Assembly: GCF_025153475.1 (NCBI RefSeq) | Contig: NZ_JANZXA010000021.1 | Span: 1-40,308, forward strand | DNA: 40,308 bases | Reading direction: 5' to 3' | DNA from: Novosphingobium mangrovisedimenti | Lineage (GTDB): Bacteria > Pseudomonadota > Alphaproteobacteria > Sphingomonadales > Sphingomonadaceae | Shown here: in pieces, positions 16,196 to 25,330 of the stretch | Position numbering within the stretch: the stretch's first letter is position 1 | Layout of the letters: each line of letters starts with the position of its first letter | The notes under the pieces: model-generated | The model's input: the letters and a program-made list of their open reading frames with translations, nothing else | Told to the model about the DNA's origin: nothing | The model's database searches: none | Translations under genes and position numbers: made by a program

Positions 16196-16227
16196 CTGGG
16201 TTCTCCATATTTGAGGTTCTGAAATGC

Positions 16228-16247
16228 GCGCCCGGCCAACCGGGCGC
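16228..16247. terminator. Hairpin downstream of the strawberry-notch gene
   Basis: GCGCCCGG-CCAA-CCGGGCGC, a perfect 8-bp stem about 60 bases past the stop at 16309. The minus-strand continuation (GCATTTCAG) has only a short T-run, so termination is possible but not certain. Confidence 0.45.
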
Positions 16248-16308
16248 ACCTACCCTCCCCCACTCCCTTCACTAGCCAAGGCGTGATGGTGTGGATGCCG
16301 AAGCCGGA

Positions 16309-19300
16309 TCAGCCTCGCGAGATCGCTGAAAGCACCTCTTCAGCCCGATCGCTGGGCACGAAAATGCGTGTGGTGTACTGGATGACCTCGGTGAAGCAGC
16401 CCCGCGCCTTGAGCCAGTCACGGTCGCCAGGGGCCGCCCCGCGCAGTTCCAGGCGGCGGCTGTTGTTGACGAAGACCGAGGCCAGGCGAACGCCGTCGAG
16501 CCAGGGGACCAGCACGCCGCCATCACTTCGCGCGGCAGCTATCAGTTCGGCCGGCGTCAGGCTCACTGATGCGGCAAGGCCAAACTCGGCCTGAAGTTTC
16601 TCGACGGCGGTCGGCATGACGATCCGGCCGAGCAATGCTTCGCCGGTCCTGTCAGCAATCCTCCGGACCCGAACATCATCTGTTGGGAGCTTGTGCCAGA
16701 CAGGTAGCAGGAGTCCCGTCGCAAGGCTGATCGTCTCGACATCCAGCTGGGCCGAGGCCGCCGTCACTTCGGCCTCCCACAATGTGCGAAACGCATCCTG
16801 CTCGATCGGCAGCCAGTGGGTGCCCTCCAGAGCATGCGCGGACAGGCGTTCGCTTCCGGTGGGTCGAACCAGTTGGCACATGGGTACCGGGCGCCCCTCG
16901 TCATCGGTGATCGACCAGGAGGGAACCCGCAGCGCGACCTTGCCCGAGCGGCCGTTCCTCAGCCAGGCAATGCCATCGGTACCTTCCCACATGCGCGTGA
17001 GCCGCGCCCAGGACATGGTGCGAGGCTTGGTGTGAAGCTCCAGACGCAACAGGCGTGTCTGCGCACCGGTGACGGGATCGGTACGTAGGACTTGATCCCC
17101 AAGCGGCACGATCCGTTCGGCGACAATGGTCTCGACGCCCAGATCGAGCGTGCCCGCCTCGCGCGCGGCATCGATACGCGCCTGGATGAGCCCGCCATAT
17201 TCCTCGAAGATGGCATTCTGCACTGCGATCCTGAGCGCCAGGATGCGATTGAGCCAGCGCTGGATCGGCGGCAGGCGCTCCAGCAGAGCGCCGCTGTCTT
17301 CCTCGACCAGTTTGAGACCGGTCATGTTCGTGAAGTCGGGAAGTGTTGTGCTGGAAAGCTTGCCGGCGTGCAGCAGGTGATACCACTGGGTCAGGGCTTC
17401 GCGCGCATAGGTACTTTCGAGGTTATCGGCCGGGTCGAAGAGGTTCTGCCCGCCGGTCTGGCGCTGGCCGCGCGTGAGAGCACCCAGGCTGTCGAGCCGC
17501 CGCGCGATCGTGCTGATGAAGCGCCGCTCGCCCTTGCAGTCGGTGGTAACAGGACGGAAGACCGGCGCGCTGGCCTGATTGGTGCGATGGGTACGCCCGA
17601 GCCCTTGAATGGCGCTGGCCGCCTTCCAGCCCGGTTCGAGCAGGAAGTGAATGCGGCGTTTTCCGGCGCTGCCGCTGCCCAGATCCGCGTGGTAGGAACG
17701 CCCCGTGCCGCCGGCATCGGAAAAGGCGAGGATCGGCTTGCGCCCGGCCATGAAGGCATCGCTGTCAGCCTTGCGCGCACCGGGACTACGCGATTCCAGC
17801 TTCTGGTTGCCGTGCGGATCGAGGACGATGCGTTTGGTCCGGCCGGTAACTTCCGCGACCGCGTCGCTGCCGAAGCGGGCAATCAGCGCGTCCAGTGCCG
17901 CGGGAATAGGCGGCATGCCGCACAGCTGCTCGATCAGATCGTCGCGCGCAGCCATGGCTTCGCGGCACGGCACCGACGCGCCGTGTTCGTCGACCATCAG
18001 TTCGGAACGCACGGTGCCATCACTCGCCGTAAAGACCCGCATCTGCCGGGTAGGAAAGGCATTTCTGAGATAGTCGATCAGCCCATCCCTTGGCGAAACG
18101 TCGACGGCGAGATGCGCGCGTTCCTGCGCGGACAGACCTGACAGACGCCGCTCCAGGACCGCCTCGCCGGTCGTCACCAGTTGCACGACGGCGGCATGGC
18201 CGGCCGCCACTTCGGCTTCGATCGCCCGGATCAGGCTCGGCATCTTCATGGAGAGCAGGACCTGGCTGAAGAATCGCTGCTTTGCGCTTTCGAACCGGGA
18301 GAGTGCCGAACCCTTGACCTGCGCGTTCAGCGTATCGCCCGACATGCGATCGACGACGCCTGTGGCTTTCAGGGCCTCATCCAGGTGCTGATGTATAATT
18401 CCCCAGGCGTCGGCATAGGCGTCGTAGATCGCGATCTGGTCCGGCGTCAGCTTGTGTTCGAGGGGCTCGTATTCGACGCCGGCAAAGCTGAGAGCCCGGG
18501 CGGTATAGAGCCCCATGGCCTTCAGATCGCGTGCGACAATTTCCATGGCGGCGATCCCGCCATCTTCCATCGCCGCCATGAACCCGGCCCGATCCCGAAA
18601 GGCCGTGCCCGGCCCCCACAATCCGAGGCGCGCGGCGTAGCACAGGTTCGCCGGATCGGTAGCGCCTGTCGCCGAGACATAGAGCACGCGTGCGCGCGGC
18701 AGCGCGTGCTGCAGGCGCACGCCGGCCAGCCCCTGCTCGGAACCTTTGGCTGCGCCGAACTCGGTCTCTGTTCCCGCTGCATTGGCCATGGCGTGTGCCT
18801 CGTCGAACACCAGCATGCCTTCGAAGTCCTGCCCCAGCCAGGTACGGATCTGCTGGAGCCGCGAGGCCTCATCGTGGCGTGAAGATCGCAAGGTCGCGTA
18901 AGTCAGGAACAGGATGCCGCTTGCCATGACTATCGGCTTGCCGAGCGGGAAGGCATCGAGCGGTTGGATATCGATGGGAAGGCCGCCCAGCGCCGACCAG
19001 TCGCGGCGGGCATCCTCGATGAGGCCGGAGGCAAGCGAGATCCACACTGCCTTGCGCCGTCCCCGGTTCCACTGGTCGAGGATCGAGGCGGCCACTTCGC
19101 GTCCCTTGCCGACACCGGTGCCATCGCCAATGAAATATCCGGTGCGATAGACATGCCCATCCGCGGCTTCGGCCAGTTGATCGCCCGCTTCGTTGGGAAC
19201 GAAGGTGCCCGGCAGATCGCGCTCGAACGCCTCGCCTGCCTGGATGACGGTTTCAAGCTGGGCATCGGAAAGCGCGGCAAGGGCTCGTGCCTGCAGCATG

Positions 19301-20601
19301 GGCCGATAGCAGGGCGCCGGTGGCAGCACCGAGGCCATGGCAAGCGATTCCACGAGCTGGTCCGGATGCGCGGCAGCGTCCGGGATTGCGATCCGGGAAA
19401 GCCGCCAGGGCACATAGATGCCAACGGGATCGCCCGCAGGCAGCGGCGTCTCGCGCACCGTGTATTCGAGCGGCTTTGCCTGATCGTCGATGCGCGGATC
19501 CCGCCTGGGTATGCTACGGCGCGGCGATGCGAGCCCCGAGAACAGGGGCGAGGCGGCAAGCCGCGCAGCGACACACACTGGCGGTTGCGGCAGGGACGCC
19601 GCAGGTGGCAGTGTCGGCGAGGGATCGAGCCGGGGCGGCAGTGCCAGAATGACCGGCAAGGCCTCATCCAGCGAATGGACGCTGTGGCGCTCCACCGGCC
19701 CCGCACAGCCCTTGTCGTAAACCAGCAAACGCACCGCGATGCTGGTGCCGTGTTTGGCGAAAGGGCTTCCCAGGATCGTCAGTTCCGCGCGTGGCGGCGC
19801 GACCTCGGCCACTGCGGTGTAGCCCGTCGCAGCGCTGCCATCGCAGGCAAAACCGGGCGACATGATCGCCACGCAGCGTCCCCCATGACCGAGATGCAGA
19901 AGTGCCGAGCGCAGATGGCGCGCGCCAGCGTGCCGATCGTTGCCGCGCCCCTCGCTGCGGCTGAAAGGCGGGTTAATCAGAATGATGTCGGGAGAAACGC
20001 CAACGGGCAGTTTGTCGTGGATGAACTCGGCGTCATGCGTAGTGACCTCGCGATCCAAAGCCCTGCCCAGCAATGCAGCACGGCCGGGATCTCGTTCGTT
20101 GAGCAGCAGCCGCGCACTGGCCCGTGCTGCATGGACCGCAAGCATGCCGGTCCCCGCCGAAGGTTCGAGCACGAGGTCCGACGGCCCAATTCGCGCAGCC
20201 CGGGCAGCAAGCCATGCCAGGGCGAGCGGTGTGCTGAATTGCTGCAGATCGATCTGGGTCTCGGACCGGTAGGTCTGTGTCGGCAGGCTCTTCTGCAACG
20301 CGAGAAGTGCAGCAAACGCGGCGTGGGGATCGTCACCTTTCTGCGGCCCCCAGTCGTTGCACTTCAGGAAAAGAACCTGCGCGGTCTCGAGTGCGTCATA
20401 GGCATCGCGCATCGACCAGGCACCATCGGCGTCCGATGCGCCGAACGTCTCGGTCATCAGTTGGGCGAGGTTTCGGCGAGATATGGACTGCGTGCGCGAC
20501 AGCCTATCGGCCACGGCCCTGGCAACGCTGAGCAGCTTGTCGGCTTTGGTGGTACCGGCAGCGCCATCGGCCCCGGCGAGATTGAGAAGCGGCAGGTTCA
20601 T
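16309..20601 (-). CDS. Strawberry-notch-like helicase fused to a DNA methyltransferase-like domain
   Basis: 1430 residues. The N-terminal part carries a SAM-dependent methyltransferase pattern: VLEPSAGTGMLAVHAAR at 144-160 (SAM motif I) and NPPF at 210-213, the catalytic motif of N6-adenine or N4-cytosine methylases. An SF2-type ATPase of the strawberry-notch family follows: GDGTGVGKG at 492-500 (Walker A) and DEAH at 600-603, with a C-terminal helicase part containing GTGRSYHADLGSG and QGLGRTHRTNQ (motif VI-like). It probably moves on DNA and may methylate it; activity is not proven. The ATG at 20601 follows AAGGAT. Such giant proteins are regular residents of alphaproteobacterial plasmids and phages. 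Confidence 0.88.
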   Translation of the reverse strand: MNLPLLNLAGADGAAGTTKADKLLSVARAVADRLSRTQSISRRNLAQLMTETFGASDADGAWSMRDAYDALETAQVLFLKCNDWGPQKGDDPHAAFAALLALQKSLPTQTYRSETQIDLQQFSTPLALAWLAARAARIGPSDLVLEPSAGTGMLAVHAARASARLLLNERDPGRAALLGRALDREVTTHDAEFIHDKLPVGVSPDIILINPPFSRSEGRGNDRHAGARHLRSALLHLGHGGRCVAIMSPGFACDGSAATGYTAVAEVAPPRAELTILGSPFAKHGTSIAVRLLVYDKGCAGPVERHSVHSLDEALPVILALPPRLDPSPTLPPAASLPQPPVCVAARLAASPLFSGLASPRRSIPRRDPRIDDQAKPLEYTVRETPLPAGDPVGIYVPWRLSRIAIPDAAAHPDQLVESLAMASVLPPAPCYRPMLQARALAALSDAQLETVIQAGEAFERDLPGTFVPNEAGDQLAEAADGHVYRTGYFIGDGTGVGKGREVAASILDQWNRGRRKAVWISLASGLIEDARRDWSALGGLPIDIQPLDAFPLGKPIVMASGILFLTYATLRSSRHDEASRLQQIRTWLGQDFEGMLVFDEAHAMANAAGTETEFGAAKGSEQGLAGVRLQHALPRARVLYVSATGATDPANLCYAARLGLWGPGTAFRDRAGFMAAMEDGGIAAMEIVARDLKAMGLYTARALSFAGVEYEPLEHKLTPDQIAIYDAYADAWGIIHQHLDEALKATGVVDRMSGDTLNAQVKGSALSRFESAKQRFFSQVLLSMKMPSLIRAIEAEVAAGHAAVVQLVTTGEAVLERRLSGLSAQERAHLAVDVSPRDGLIDYLRNAFPTRQMRVFTASDGTVRSELMVDEHGASVPCREAMAARDDLIEQLCGMPPIPAALDALIARFGSDAVAEVTGRTKRIVLDPHGNQKLESRSPGARKADSDAFMAGRKPILAFSDAGGTGRSYHADLGSGSAGKRRIHFLLEPGWKAASAIQGLGRTHRTNQASAPVFRPVTTDCKGERRFISTIARRLDSLGALTRGQRQTGGQNLFDPADNLESTYAREALTQWYHLLHAGKLSSTTLPDFTNMTGLKLVEEDSGALLERLPPIQRWLNRILALRIAVQNAIFEEYGGLIQARIDAAREAGTLDLGVETIVAERIVPLGDQVLRTDPVTGAQTRLLRLELHTKPRTMSWARLTRMWEGTDGIAWLRNGRSGKVALRVPSWSITDDEGRPVPMCQLVRPTGSERLSAHALEGTHWLPIEQDAFRTLWEAEVTAASAQLDVETISLATGLLLPVWHKLPTDDVRVRRIADRTGEALLGRIVMPTAVEKLQAEFGLAASVSLTPAELIAAARSDGGVLVPWLDGVRLASVFVNNSRRLELRGAAPGDRDWLKARGCFTEVIQYTTRIFVPSDRAEEVLSAISRG

Positions 20602-20692
20602 CGAGGTGATCCTTGGGTAAATCAGACGGCTCTTCCGCCACCTTGCCCATCCCTCCTTTCCCCCTCGGTCCGTGTGAGCGGGACGCAAGGAA

Positions 20693-20724
20693 ACGGGGCC
20701 GCGACATGATCGTCACGGCCCCGT
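20693..20724 (-). terminator. Hairpin after the ParB-like gene
   Basis: ACGGGGCCG (20693-20701) pairs with CGGCCCCGT (20716-20724). On the minus strand TTTCCTTG follows. It lies 20 bases after the ParB-like stop and ahead of the strawberry-notch gene. Confidence 0.65.
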
Positions 20725-20743
20725 GAGGAGGGTTCAGTCGAGT

Positions 20744-22816
20744 TCAGGCGGCTGCGGCGATCGGATCGCTGTCATCCTCGTCCGCCGGGTTCGGGTCCGC
20801 TTCCATGTCGGGAGCGGTTTCCATTTCCGGCTCGCTGCTCGTCACAACGGTGCCGTTGTCATCATATGCGAGTGCTGCGCCGTCCGCAGCGTCGAGCGGC
20901 GCGAAGCGCATGGCATCGGGGAGCCAGGCCAAAGCTCGCTCCTTGATGCCGAACTCGACCAGAATGTCGCCGGCAAACAGCTTCTCGGCCGAGGCGGCAA
21001 GGTCGTGTTTCTTCGAGGCGCCGTAGCGCTGGCGAAGGTCCGCCCCGCCGACGTCGTCAAACAGATCAAGGATCGCCGGCTTGGTGATGCGATCGAAGTA
21101 GTTGCGAGCCGTCGGCCGCCACCAGGCCGCGACATCGATATCCAGCTTCGTGCCCAGATGGTCGATGAAGGCACTGCCCGTTGCGCCTGCCGGCACGGCA
21201 TCGATCGTGCGTGCTACCGCCCACCCCAGCCAGCCCGCGATGGCTTCCTCGGGAAGCGCGCAGAAGGCATCATAGCGCATCCGGACATCGTCATGATCGC
21301 ACCAGCTACGGTCGAGGGAACCCTCGATCCGCGCCCATTCCTCGGCGGCTTGCGTGCCGCTCTCGAAGTTGGAAACGCGAGGTGATGGAACCCGGGCGCG
21401 CAGGTCGCTGGCGAGTTCCATGCCGCCGTAGAGCCGGGTTGCCGCATCAGCCATGATAAAGGTCCCGAGATCGAGCGCGAAACGCGGATCGCTCGCAACA
21501 TGAACCGCCAGCATTTCCGTCTTCATCATGGCAAGCTCGTCGATAAGACGCTGGCTGTGCGCGGGCCTGGATGCGGCATCCGCCTGGGCATCCTCACCAT
21601 CCTCGTCATCGCCGCCATGGGGCTCGATGCCCTCGTCGTCGCCCACCGGCTCTTCGACCGGCGCGACGTAGAGCTGCTCGTGAACCCTCGGCTGGCCGTC
21701 GCGGCCAATCACTACATAGGCGAGCGAGGACGCCTTCTGCTCATCGGTGAGGACGGGGACCCGATTCTGGATCGCTTCGTATTCCGCCTCGAGTGCCTGG
21801 ACGCGGGCTTCATCGTCAGCGGTGTAACCCTCGCCGTCCTCGTCGTCGGCCGTCTCTTCGATCGCCTCGATCTCGGACTGGATCGCCGCGCAGCGCGCTT
21901 CCTGCTCCTCGGTTAGCGGCGGCAGTTCGCCATCGACATGCCGCAGGTCATAGGTCTCGGTGTAGGGAATGTGGGAGGCGGGAACCGCACGGATCTGGGC
22001 ATAGCCTTCGCGTGTCCGGATGGCTTCGGCGGCAGCGGTCAGCTTTTCTTCTGCGAGGTGATCGAGGATATCGCCGTCGATCCACATTTCGCTTTCCTCG
22101 TCGGAAAAGAGATCGGCATCGATCCGGCCTCCAGAGGCAATGTAGGCTTCTCGGCCCACCAGCAGCGCCTTTGGTTCGCTGCCGCGATAGCCGCCCGAAG
22201 CAAGCTGGCGGCGGATTTCGCTGAGGTTGCTGCGGTAGTAGCCCTGCCCCAGTTGCTCGAATACCGAGGCCTGACGTGCGGTATCCGACGTGCTGGCGTA
22301 GGCCATGGCGACATCGAGCGTGATCTCGCCTTCGCGCAGGGCCTCAAACACCGGTTCGGCAAGATTGGCAAGCCGCAGGCGGCCGAGCACGAAGCGTTCG
22401 GTGAGACCGAAGCGCTTGGCGATATCGGCAGGCGTCTTCTTCTCGGTCTCGATGATATCCTGGAAAGCGCGGCAGGCATCGGCAGGCGACATTGAGAGCT
22501 TGAAGAAGTTCTCCGAGAGGCTGATTTCGATGGCGTCATTCGCTTCGGCCACCACCATGACCGTCAGTTCGGTATCGGCGGGGAGGTCCCCCTTCTCGAT
22601 GGCCCGGTGAACGGCATCGAGACGGCGGCCACCGGCAGTGATCCGATAGTGGCCCTTCTTCCGCGTAACCGGAAGACCGATCAGGTTCTGGATCACGCCG
22701 CGCGCGACGATACTGGCTTCGAGCTGGGCATCGGCTTCAGGATCGCTCGTCTTGCGCACGTTGCTCGGCGACTTGGTCAGTTTCGAGGCCGGGACGAAGA
22801 TGATGGGCTGGGACAT
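20744..22816 (-). CDS. ParB/RepB/Spo0J-type protein
   Basis: 690 residues, much longer than plasmid ParB (about 300). The N-terminal ParB/sulfiredoxin-like domain is clear: KLTKSPSNVRKT at 12-23, ASIVARGVIQNLIGLPV, ITAGGRRLDAVHRA, and ENFFKLSMSPADACRAF. A helix-turn-helix follows (TPADIAKRFGLTERFVLGRLRLANL, about 132-156). The rest is acidic and unlike partition proteins. No parA is nearby, so it may act as a DNA-binding nucleotidase or a regulator and not as a partition protein. AGGAGA precedes the ATG. The Toprim gene lies 32 bases upstream. Confidence 0.85.
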   Translation of the reverse strand: MSQPIIFVPASKLTKSPSNVRKTSDPEADAQLEASIVARGVIQNLIGLPVTRKKGHYRITAGGRRLDAVHRAIEKGDLPADTELTVMVVAEANDAIEISLSENFFKLSMSPADACRAFQDIIETEKKTPADIAKRFGLTERFVLGRLRLANLAEPVFEALREGEITLDVAMAYASTSDTARQASVFEQLGQGYYRSNLSEIRRQLASGGYRGSEPKALLVGREAYIASGGRIDADLFSDEESEMWIDGDILDHLAEEKLTAAAEAIRTREGYAQIRAVPASHIPYTETYDLRHVDGELPPLTEEQEARCAAIQSEIEAIEETADDEDGEGYTADDEARVQALEAEYEAIQNRVPVLTDEQKASSLAYVVIGRDGQPRVHEQLYVAPVEEPVGDDEGIEPHGGDDEDGEDAQADAASRPAHSQRLIDELAMMKTEMLAVHVASDPRFALDLGTFIMADAATRLYGGMELASDLRARVPSPRVSNFESGTQAAEEWARIEGSLDRSWCDHDDVRMRYDAFCALPEEAIAGWLGWAVARTIDAVPAGATGSAFIDHLGTKLDIDVAAWWRPTARNYFDRITKPAILDLFDDVGGADLRQRYGASKKHDLAASAEKLFAGDILVEFGIKERALAWLPDAMRFAPLDAADGAALAYDDNGTVVTSSEPEMETAPDMEADPNPADEDDSDPIAAAA

Positions 22817-22848
22817 GGATATTCTCCTGGCGGACGAGGCCCGACCAT

Positions 22849-23775
22849 TCAGGCCGCTTGCCGCGTCCTCTTCCCCACCCCCTTCCTCCTTGACCGCAGC
22901 AAGTCGTTCCAGTCGTTGAAGCCTGCCGGCGGCCAGATCGTCTCGATGGTGCGGCCTGGCACGGCATGAGCCTCACTGGCCTTGGCGGCACCGATGCGCC
23001 CTGCCCGGTCGGCGTCGGGTAGCAGGATCAGGCGGGTGACGGTTTCCGGCACAGCGACGTGAGGAAACCGTTCACTGCCAAGCGTTGCCCAGACCGGTAG
23101 ACCCAGCAGGATCATGGCAGAAAGGGCCGATTCCACACCTTCGGCAAAGCCCAGCACTTCAGTCGCCGGTGCGAGGATGACAGCGCCTCGGCCCGGTTGG
23201 GCGAGAGACCGGCGCGGATTGGCCAGGTCACGGGCTCGGCGCGGTTCATGGGCGTCGAGGAACGTCCGCTGGAGGGCGACGAGGCGGCCATATTCGTGAA
23301 TTGCGGCGAGCATGGCGGGACGAAACACCGCAAGCTTACCTCGCCCCAGCGGCGTGCGGGGATGATAGCGCAAGGCGGATGGCGTAAGCGGTATAGCACG
23401 GCGCAGGAGGTAGGCCTGGACCAGCGTTCCCGCGATCGGCAAGGATTCGTCCCACAAGTCCTGTGCGCGCCGTCGAAGCCAAACCGGGCTGAGGGGCGAA
23501 CTTGGTGATCCGGTGAGCCTCTCGCCACCCGCAGGGCTACTCACATCGAGACGCCGGATTGCTCGCATGACATCGACGGTCTCGCAGCCTGCGAAGCATT
23601 TGAACAACAGGGCTGTCCTGCCCACCCGCACCGACAGGCTAGGCGTGTGGTCATTGTGCGCCGGGCAGCGGCACATTCCGCCGCCCGGCGTCCAGATCCC
23701 GCCAAGCCGTTTAACGAGATTGGCCGCCTCGCTTTCCATATCTCGATAGGGGTGAATGATGGACGGTGTGGGCAT
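22849..23775 (-). CDS. CHC2/Toprim primase-like protein
   Basis: 308 residues. The N-terminal zinc-binding part has CRCPAH at 35-40 and CFAGC at 60-64, the CPxH...CxxC pattern of CHC2 fingers. The Toprim part is near 205-260: EGVESALSA with E212, and LLPDADRAG with D254/D256. Such proteins may prime plasmid or phage replication. GGGGAG precedes the ATG at 23775. It reads into the ParB-like gene, so the pair probably form one unit. Confidence 0.82.
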   Translation of the reverse strand: MPTPSIIHPYRDMESEAANLVKRLGGIWTPGGGMCRCPAHNDHTPSLSVRVGRTALLFKCFAGCETVDVMRAIRRLDVSSPAGGERLTGSPSSPLSPVWLRRRAQDLWDESLPIAGTLVQAYLLRRAIPLTPSALRYHPRTPLGRGKLAVFRPAMLAAIHEYGRLVALQRTFLDAHEPRRARDLANPRRSLAQPGRGAVILAPATEVLGFAEGVESALSAMILLGLPVWATLGSERFPHVAVPETVTRLILLPDADRAGRIGAAKASEAHAVPGRTIETIWPPAGFNDWNDLLRSRRKGVGKRTRQAA

Positions 23776-23948
23776 AGCTGCTCCCCGAACGGAACATGCC
23801 CTTCCCCCTCACCTCCTCCAGATTTCCGAAGCCATGTTCGACTACCGGTGAATTCCGGCGGCAGGTTGGTCGGGGACTTGAGAGTTGGCCGATCTCGCAA
23901 CCGCCACAACTCGCATATTTAGCCCAATTGCCTGTCTAGAATACAAGC

Positions 23949-23982
23949 GCCCTGCAGGCCGATCGTGCCCGATCTGCAGGGC
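23949..23982 (-). terminator. Hairpin after the MucR-like gene
   Basis: GCCCTGCAG (23949-23957) pairs with CTGCAGGGC (23974-23982) across 16 bases, 50 bases past the stop at 24032. On the minus strand GCTTGTATTC follows, so the T-run is poor. Confidence 0.55.
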
Positions 23983-24031
23983 TTCGGGGATTATTCGGAC
24001 TTGCCGCGCCGATCTGTGGCTTGCCGGCTAA

Positions 24032-25165
24032 TCAGCGATAGGCCGGTGTCAGCGTCTTGCGCGCCTTGTGGGCGGGCTTGGCCTTGGCACCGTCCTCGGA
24101 CACCGCAGCCCCACCACTGGATTTTCTGGATCTGCCCTTCGTCGGCTTGGTCGCAACAGGTGCGACCGCTGAACTGGCTTCGGTGGCCTCGGATGCTTCG
24201 AGCGGAGCCGGGGTTGCTGTGGCATCGGCCGAAGTGTTCTCCGCCGCCGGTTGCCTTGCCATACGCCGTTTGGGGGCCGGCCTTTTGGCTGCGGCCTTCT
24301 TTGACGTGCTTGCTGCTTTTGTCGTCTCTGTCTGCGGTGTGGTCTTTACCTCAGATGCCGGTGCCGGGCTGGAATTCGGGGTTTCCGGAGATGCCGGGAC
24401 GGCATCGGCAGCATTTACCGGTGCGGTACTGGCCGGGGCGCCCTTAGCGCGAGGTCGCCGGGCGGGTGCCTTCGCGGGAGCAGCGGTTTCAGCGCCGGCA
24501 GCCTTCTTGGGCGAAGCCGCCTTCTTCTTCTTCGAGGTGCTCTTGCTTGGAGCAGCCTTCGCTTTGACCGGCTTGGCAACTTCTTCCGTGACTTCAGGTG
24601 CCGGTGCTTCCGCGACCTTGTCCCCTGCACCGGCATTCTTGGCACGGGCATGCGTCTTGGTCGCCACCTCGCGGCGTAGCGCGGCGTACGCCGGCGCGAC
24701 CATCGGATAATCATCGGGTAGATTGAACCGAGCTCTGTATTCGGTGTCGGTCAGACCATGCTTGGTCAGGTGCCTCTTCAGCATCTTGAATTTCTCGCCC
24801 GTGATCAGCGAAACGATGACATTCGGATCGGCAAGCGATTCCTCGATGGACACCACGGGTGTATTGGTAGCTGAAGCCTTTGGCACGGGTTTGGAAACCG
24901 AGGCTTTCGTTTTTGGGGGCTTGGGGGGTGCAGCCGGTGTTGCCGCAGGCTTTGTTTCAGGCGCAGGTGCGGCCTCGGGTTCAGCAACAATCTCGGCCTG
25001 ATTGCCTGTCAGATCGACGGTTTCCTTGGTCTGTATTTCAAAGCCGGAAATCGCCTTGAATACATCGCCCAGCAATGTCGGCAGCTCGGCAGCGCTGAGC
25101 TTGTTGTTGTTCACAAACGCCGTAACCAGATCAAGCGAAGCGCGGCGCGCGTCAAAGTCGTCCAT
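24032..25165 (-). CDS. MucR-family DNA-binding protein with long H1-like tail
   Basis: 377 residues; usual MucR/Ros proteins are about 140-190. The MucR core lies at about 105-165 (SIEESLADPNVIVSLITGEKFKMLKRHLTKHG, then YRARFNLPDDYPMVAPAYAALRREVA). The zinc-finger cysteines of Ros are replaced (SLITGEKFK), which is also seen in some MucR proteins. On both sides are Pro/Ala/Lys-rich low-complexity stretches; the tail from about 165 is full of KKAA, KPA and SKST repeats like histone H1. It may be a nucleoid-type silencer that coats AT-rich DNA. The ATG at 25165 has only a weak ribosome-binding site. Confidence 0.82.
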   Translation of the reverse strand: MDDFDARRASLDLVTAFVNNNKLSAAELPTLLGDVFKAISGFEIQTKETVDLTGNQAEIVAEPEAAPAPETKPAATPAAPPKPPKTKASVSKPVPKASATNTPVVSIEESLADPNVIVSLITGEKFKMLKRHLTKHGLTDTEYRARFNLPDDYPMVAPAYAALRREVATKTHARAKNAGAGDKVAEAPAPEVTEEVAKPVKAKAAPSKSTSKKKKAASPKKAAGAETAAPAKAPARRPRAKGAPASTAPVNAADAVPASPETPNSSPAPASEVKTTPQTETTKAASTSKKAAAKRPAPKRRMARQPAAENTSADATATPAPLEASEATEASSAVAPVATKPTKGRSRKSSGGAAVSEDGAKAKPAHKARKTLTPAYR

Positions 25166-25330
25166 AACTGTCCATCGGGAAATTTAGTGCAAGGAGCGGT
25201 GAACACGTGCTGCCCCGCGTCAGGTTGAATGTCAAATTGCGGCGTCCCTGGCCGCCATCAATGTCAGAATTTCCGGTTCGACAATGCGGTACCGGTGGAA
25301 CGACGGAATGTTGCCCGGTAACAGGAAGCT

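Noticed and set aside
18964..20709. Long plus-strand frame of 581 codons inside the strawberry-notch gene
   Set aside because: It is the antisense shadow of a high-GC gene with clear helicase and methylase motifs; its own composition (Arg/Pro/Ala-rich, no motifs) is not protein-like.
20744..22816. A complete partition locus (parABS)
   Set aside because: No parA gene and no obvious repeated parS site lie beside the ParB-like gene, and the protein is more than twice the usual length.
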